This document shows, one piece after another, positions 36,874 to 40,118 of a stretch of DNA of 40,118 nt. Each line of letters starts with the position of its first letter. Position 1 is the first letter of the stretch. The stretch is from a virus. The stretch covers positions 1 to 40,118 of IMG/VR virus record IMGVR_UViG_3300017713_000017; one strand, 5' to 3'. Position numbers and translations under genes: made by a program. Below the pieces are notes generated by a model. That model ran no database searches. It worked only from the letters and a program-made list of their open reading frames with translations, and was not told the DNA's origin.

Positions 36874-37310
36874 TATAAAGCTCCTAGTACTTCAAATCCT
36901 TTAAATTGATTTTTATAGTTATTGGGATTATTATAAACATCGCCTCTACCAAGATAAAGATATTTGTAACCATTTGCTTTTGCCCAATTACATTCATTTT
37001 CTAAACTTACAATACCTAATCTTAATTTTGGTGTTTTGTAATTCCATGCAAATTGTAATGCTTCTATATTGTGTTCATCTAATTCATATAATAAACTAAA
37101 TGCCACAAACTCACCTTCATGATAATATGCCATAACTTTATGTATTTTAACATCGTTTTCAAATATTGGCATAACAGATTTAAATCTTTTGTGATCACAA
37201 TATTGTTTGTAAATTTTTTGTATTTCTTTAATATTAGGTTTGTCTAATATAAGAGAGTTTTCATAAGATTTGTAATTAGTTTTAGATAGTTTAATTCGAC
37301 AGTATATCAT
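36873..37310 (-). CDS. GNAT-superfamily acyltransferase-like protein, 145 aa
   Basis: The second half (VAFSLLYELDEHNIEALQFA, then LRLGIVSLENECNWAKANGY and YLYLGRGD) has the strand-loop-helix order of GNAT/FemX/Ate1-type acyltransferases, though the acetyl-CoA R/Q-x-x-G-x-G/A loop is not plain. ATG at 37310 has GGAGTATAAAG upstream; an earlier start at 37328 is possible. Its stop meets the next start as TAATG. It may add or move an acyl/aminoacyl group in the pathway. Confidence 0.6.
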   Translation of the reverse strand: MIYCRIKLSKTNYKSYENSLILDKPNIKEIQKIYKQYCDHKRFKSVMPIFENDVKIHKVMAYYHEGEFVAFSLLYELDEHNIEALQFAWNYKTPKLRLGIVSLENECNWAKANGYKYLYLGRGDVYNNPNNYKNQFKGFEVLGAL

Positions 37311-37836
37311 CTTTATACTCCTTATCAAAATTTTTATAATAATCTTTAGTTTCTAGATACTTTCTAGCTTCATTTAATTTATCTCTACTTTGTACAAATA
37401 AAACAGGTTTACCAAAATTTAAATTCATACCACCAACTTCTTCTTTTTGCTCTGGGTGATCTTCTAACACAACGACCCCTTTACCCAAATTTTTTTGCAG
37501 ACTTTTTTTCTCGTCCAAAAGGGTTTCAAAGGTCGCTCCCTCTAGCACGATAAGAATTACATCTAACTCACCAGTCTTTAGTTTGTCATAATCAAGTGAG
37601 AATGTATCTGTTAGCACACTTACCTTTTTATCTTTCCATGCTTTCCTTGCATAAGGACATGGTGGTAGATTACCAAAAATCTTATTTGGTTTTGATATGC
37701 TCTGTTCAATCCATTTTTCAACTTCTTGTTCTAATGTCAATTCTTGTCTCTCTGCTTTGTGTAATTTTGATTGTTTTAAACCAATACCTAAAATCTTTTC
37801 TTCTTCTGGCCAGACTTCATCAAAGTATCTTTTCAT
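37291..37836 (-). CDS. Conserved-type protein with LPPCPYA motif, 181 aa
   Basis: FGNLPPCPYARKAW near residue 57 gives a CPYA motif with a reactive-looking Cys, and later VVVLEDHPEQKEEVGGMNLN. I know small proteins with NLPPCPYA motifs in other genomes near such operons, but not their function. Helical acidic N-terminus. Overlaps PIG-L by 4 bp (ATGA) and the GNAT-like gene by 20 bp. Confidence 0.65.
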   Translation of the reverse strand: MKRYFDEVWPEEEKILGIGLKQSKLHKAERQELTLEQEVEKWIEQSISKPNKIFGNLPPCPYARKAWKDKKVSVLTDTFSLDYDKLKTGELDVILIVLEGATFETLLDEKKSLQKNLGKGVVVLEDHPEQKEEVGGMNLNFGKPVLFVQSRDKLNEARKYLETKDYYKNFDKEYKDDILSN

Positions 37837-38447
37837 AGTATCATTGTATCCAACTTATAACACTCAGCATAATCTGCTTTGATGAATGAACCTCTATATG
37901 TATCAAGGCCTTTTACTCCTTTTATCCAAGCAACATTAAACAAATCGCCAAAAGCAAATATGCTATCTTCTTTATAAGTTTGAGTGTCGGTAATGTCAAC
38001 AAAAACATTTGGGTCAAAGTTACTGTACTTGTTACAATATGGATATGACTCCATGTACATAACTTGCATTGGTTGATTTCTTTGCATCGATCTAACTAGA
38101 TTATAACAAGTTTGATGATCTTGATGCCAATCTTCTTTCCAATGTGTAATTACATAATCATATTCTTTTAATTGTTTTGTAAATTGACATGTATTAATAA
38201 ATTGTTCCATGTCTTTTACAAGTTTATGATTCATTACAGGTCTTGCAGTTTCTAACAAGTGACTAGGATAAAAGATTGCTTGATGTCCTAATATTCTTGT
38301 CGTGTCATCAATAGCATCTTCTCTTCTTTTATCAGTGGTTAGGATGATGTTATCTACTGTCCCACCATCCTTTGTCCACTTCTTAACTGAGCCGCCCATA
38401 GAAAGTTCTAAATCGTCTGCGTGTGCCGTAATTACAAGTACGTTCAT
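37833..38447 (-). CDS. PIG-L/LmbE-type N-deacetylase
   Basis: From ATG 38447 (site AAGGG; a TTG at 38450 is the alternative): AHADD near residue 8-12 is the A-H-x-D-D zinc/catalytic motif, followed by MGGSVKKW; HQDH at 108-111 (WKEDWHQDHQ) is the second zinc motif. Members remove acetyl groups from GlcNAc-linked substrates (PIG-L, MshB, BtrD/LmbE). 204 aa, soluble. First gene of the amidinotransferase operon. Confidence 0.9.
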   Translation of the reverse strand: MNVLVITAHADDLELSMGGSVKKWTKDGGTVDNIILTTDKRREDAIDDTTRILGHQAIFYPSHLLETARPVMNHKLVKDMEQFINTCQFTKQLKEYDYVITHWKEDWHQDHQTCYNLVRSMQRNQPMQVMYMESYPYCNKYSNFDPNVFVDITDTQTYKEDSIFAFGDLFNVAWIKGVKGLDTYRGSFIKADYAECYKLDTMIL

Positions 38448-38451
38448 CAAC

Positions 38452-38637
38452 TTAACCCTTACTCTGATTTTTTGCTTCTTGTATTTCTTTTCTTCTTAGT
38501 TTAACACATTTACCAATTTCTGCTAATGCTTTTCTTGCCTTTGTTCCAGCAGACTTGATACCTTTTTCTGTAAATCTTTCGTTTTCCATTTTATAGACTT
38601 CGATTTGATTTAACATATATACATGTGGATTTTCCAT
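38452..38637 (-). CDS. Small conserved phage protein, 61 aa
   Basis: MENPHVYMLNQIEVYKMENE followed by SAGTKARKALAEIGKCVKLR is a helical basic protein I associate with many marine T4-like phages, unknown in function; the Lys/Arg/Ala run looks DNA-binding. Overlaps the upstream gene by 1 bp (TAATG). Confidence 0.7.
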   Translation of the reverse strand: MENPHVYMLNQIEVYKMENERFTEKGIKSAGTKARKALAEIGKCVKLRRKEIQEAKNQSKG

Positions 38638-38783
38638 TATACTACTCCTTGTTTTCTGTATGATTTATATTGTCGTTTCTTATGTTTATTCATAGAAGAC
38701 ATTTTCACGCTTCTACTTCTTCTACTTTGAGAAGTTTTTTTAGGTCTAGGTTTTTCATAACCTGATGTATTTCTTCCTATCAT
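38637..38783 (-). CDS. Small highly basic protein, 48 aa
   Basis: MIGRNTSGYEKPRPKKTSQS and a tail with NKHKKRQYKSYRKQG. About 40% Lys/Arg; probably nucleic-acid binding or a capsid-internal peptide. Start three bases after the upstream gene's stop, stop overlapping the next ATG. Related short basic proteins are common in this phage group. Confidence 0.6.
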   Translation of the reverse strand: MIGRNTSGYEKPRPKKTSQSRRSRSVKMSSMNKHKKRQYKSYRKQGVV

Positions 38784-38786
38784 AAA

Positions 38787-39041
38787 TTACCTTTTCTCCA
38801 TAGCTTTTTTAGCAGCTGCTCTTTTCGCTTCCTGTGCTAATGCTTGACGATATTTTCTTCCGTAGGGTAATTTAATTCTTTGTTCTATTTGTTTACCTTT
38901 TTTGGTAATATATTCTACTCCAATAAACTGATCTTTATAATCTCCTTGTACTGATTTAACAGCCTTCTTTAAAGATAGTTGTTCCGTTTCTTTTTCAAGA
39001 CCCGTCTCGTTCCAAAATTTGAACGTTCTCATTTTCGGCAT
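38787..39041 (-). CDS. Basic hypothetical protein, 84 aa
   Basis: Start chosen at 39041 (MPKMRTFKFWNETGLEKETE) because GGGAG lies seven bases before it; the frame is open to 39095. A helical C-terminus rich in Lys/Arg/Ala follows a beta-like LPYGRKYRQ segment. Overlaps the nuclease gene by 47 bp. Unrecognised. Confidence 0.6.
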   Translation of the reverse strand: MPKMRTFKFWNETGLEKETEQLSLKKAVKSVQGDYKDQFIGVEYITKKGKQIEQRIKLPYGRKYRQALAQEAKRAAAKKAMEKR

Positions 39042-39393
39042 CGCTACTCCCATTGTTATTATTTTTTTTATGTAGTGATACAAAATATTCTGCATCTACT
39101 AAGACTAAAGGTTTTGAATTATTGCGTTTCATTACCACAATAGGTTCATAAGTTTTAGAATTTTGTTTTGCTTGTTCGTATGATTCCCAAAGATTAATTT
39201 TCTCTTGGTTCTTACATTCGATTGAATATGGAAATTTTTGTCTGGCGTCACGAGCCATAATTAAATCTTCGCCGCCTGCACCCATCGATCTTGACTCTAT
39301 GTCTTCTTCATGGATGTTTAGTGTTTTGATTAAAAGGTCTCTAAACCACTGTTGTAGTCTTCTACCCTTTGCTTTTGCTGATTGTGTTCTCAT
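38995..39393 (-). CDS. PD-(D/E)XK nuclease, Holliday-junction-resolvase-like
   Basis: RSMGAGGEDLIMARDARQKF and PYSIECKNQEKINLWESYEQ give the D and E-x-K of a PD-(D/E)XK site in the order E/GxED...IECKNQ, typical of small archaeal-Hjc-like/VRR-type nucleases. VVMKRNNSKPLVLVDAEYF completes the fold. 132 aa, with a low-complexity Asn-rich tail (KKNNNNGSSDAENENV). May resolve branched DNA alongside endonuclease VII. Confidence 0.75.
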   Translation of the reverse strand: MRTQSAKAKGRRLQQWFRDLLIKTLNIHEEDIESRSMGAGGEDLIMARDARQKFPYSIECKNQEKINLWESYEQAKQNSKTYEPIVVMKRNNSKPLVLVDAEYFVSLHKKNNNNGSSDAENENVQILERDGS

Positions 39394-39655
39394 AATTAAA
39401 TCTTTCTTCTTCTATATCACTTTTCTCTTTTAATATATATACCTTTTCAAACCACGTCCAAAATTTTCTGTCACCGAAGAATTCAATAAGGTCTGCATTA
39501 CAATGTTCATCTTTCCAAATTTCATTTCCAATAATTCTATAATCAGTTACATCAACTCTTACTTTATATCTTGCTCGTATTGATGCACACTTTCTTAAAT
39601 GTTTTATTCTATCATGTTCGTACCCAGGGCCAAATATGACAGAATGCTTAATCAC
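39362..39655 (-). CDS. Hypothetical protein, 97 aa
   Basis: Opens MIKHSVIFGPGYEHDRIKHL, with conserved-looking RARYKVRVDVTDYRIIGNEI and FFGDRKFWTWFEKVYIL. Alpha/beta, soluble, not recognised. Overlaps the nuclease gene by 32 bp and the retropepsin-like gene by 8 bp. Confidence 0.65.
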   Translation of the reverse strand: MIKHSVIFGPGYEHDRIKHLRKCASIRARYKVRVDVTDYRIIGNEIWKDEHCNADLIEFFGDRKFWTWFEKVYILKEKSDIEEERFNYENTISKSKG

Positions 39656-40118
39656 TTCTAAACATCTTATCAGTAACGATCTTGTTTGTCAAGACATATT
39701 TTCTCTGTGGATTAACCATAACATTTAGTCTTGTCATAAAACCCCTGTTTAGTAGTATTCTTGTTCTAGTATCTGGTCGATCATCAATAGTAAATAATAC
39801 ATCTTCATATGTTTTACCTGCAAACTCAACATCTAACTTAACAACATATCTAGTTTCTTTGTAATCTCTAAGACCACCAAGGTTTACTTTTTTAATATGA
39901 TCTAAAGGTTTTGTAATAGTCTTACCAAATAGTTTCCATGTAACAGTTTTCTTAGACGCATCGTATTTAATTGTGTCACCATGAATTACAGACAATGAAG
40001 AATTACCACTATCAAATTTTGCAATGATTGGGCCAAATGGTTCAATGTTTAGCATTTCTAGATAACCACATTCTTCAGCTACATGTTCTCTTGTTGTTTC
40101 ATCTTTCCAAAGTCCAAC
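39648..40118 (-). CDS. Retropepsin-like (RimK-linked Zn_protease/DUF785-type) protein, 5' end outside window
   Basis: The frame is open through the right edge: 21 codons (GLWKDETTREHVAEECGYLE) precede the first internal ATG at 40055, so the true start is outside. FGPIIAKFDSGNSSLSVIHG has the D-S-G of a retropepsin-type aspartyl site (Asp36 counting from the edge), and RYVVKLDVEFAGKTYEDVLF with ILLNRGFMTRL follows as in the DUF785 family. Such proteins occur in marine T4-like phages; proteolysis of a phage or host protein is inferred. Confidence 0.78.
   Translation of the reverse strand, partial: VGLWKDETTREHVAEECGYLEMLNIEPFGPIIAKFDSGNSSLSVIHGDTIKYDASKKTVTWKLFGKTITKPLDHIKKVNLGGLRDYKETRYVVKLDVEFAGKTYEDVLFTIDDRPDTRTRILLNRGFMTRLNVMVNPQRKYVLTNKIVTDKMFRSD
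39664..39692 (-). promoter_or_regulatory. Weak candidate promoter in the retropepsin-like gene
   Basis: TTGACA (39692-39687), 17 bp, TAAGAT (39669-39664); expected start about 39657, next to ATG 39655. The -10 matches 4-5 of 6 and it lies in coding DNA, so chance is possible. Confidence 0.3.

Noticed and set aside
1-40118. CRISPR arrays, insertion sequences, tRNA genes and integrase
   Set aside because: No regularly spaced repeats, transposase, cloverleaf tRNA or integrase motif was seen on either strand on reading; the only tRNA-like domain is the tmRNA.

Overview
The window is a stretch of a T4-like (contractile-tailed) marine phage genome. It is AT-rich, densely packed and almost entirely on the minus strand. 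Many neighbouring genes share ATGA or TAATG stop/start overlaps. T4 core genes are recognisable: gp33-gp59-gp32 in T4 order, RNase H, endonuclease VII, gp4, gp48, gp53, a gp27-like hub and gp26. The host is probably an alphaproteobacterium, SAR11-like. The main evidence is a phage tmRNA gene that is circularly permuted, the arrangement typical of alphaproteobacteria, together with phage genes for peptide deformylase, ribosomal protein bS21, PhoH and HesB/IscA. The host assignment is inference.

Layout. 1-7.5 kb: end of thyX, two SGNH-like proteins, endonuclease VII, peptide deformylase, a short UDP-glucose-dehydrogenase-like protein and many small membrane or unknown proteins. 7.5-14.5 kb (minus): glycosyltransferase, P-loop kinase, a tape-measure-like protein, an EF-hand membrane protein, gp26 with a -1 frameshift extension, a tube-like protein and gp4. 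14.5-18 kb (plus): a late-promoter operon gp48-gp53-gp27-IscA. 18-21 kb (minus): HTH protein, gp32, gp59, gp33 and the permuted tmRNA with a 43-codon gene between its two halves. 21-27 kb: rubrerythrin, RecB-like nuclease, GH108 endolysin, PhoH, GH73-like hydrolase, SprT-like protease and a structured non-coding segment ending in a strong terminator. 27-31 kb: two Fe(II)/2OG-oxygenase-like proteins, RNase H, bS21 and a GC-richer structured island. 31-34.5 kb: membrane/coiled-coil proteins and two signal-peptide proteins. 34.6-38.5 kb: a tight operon with a PIG-L deacetylase, a GNAT-like protein, an amidinotransferase and a DxD glycosyltransferase. 38.5-40.1 kb: small basic proteins, a PD-(D/E)XK nuclease and a retropepsin-like gene cut by the window edge.

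Regulation. Several promoters have TTGACA/TTGACT, exactly 17 bp, and a TATTAT-like -10; six of them also carry (T)TAACCC directly upstream of the -35. T4-type late promoters (TATAAATA) precede virion genes. The tmRNA promoter carries both signals. The most unusual items are the tmRNA with its nested gene, the double slippery site in gp26, the chain of interleaved helices at 26.70-26.78 kb, the structured island at 30.72-30.98 kb and the amidinotransferase/PIG-L operon.
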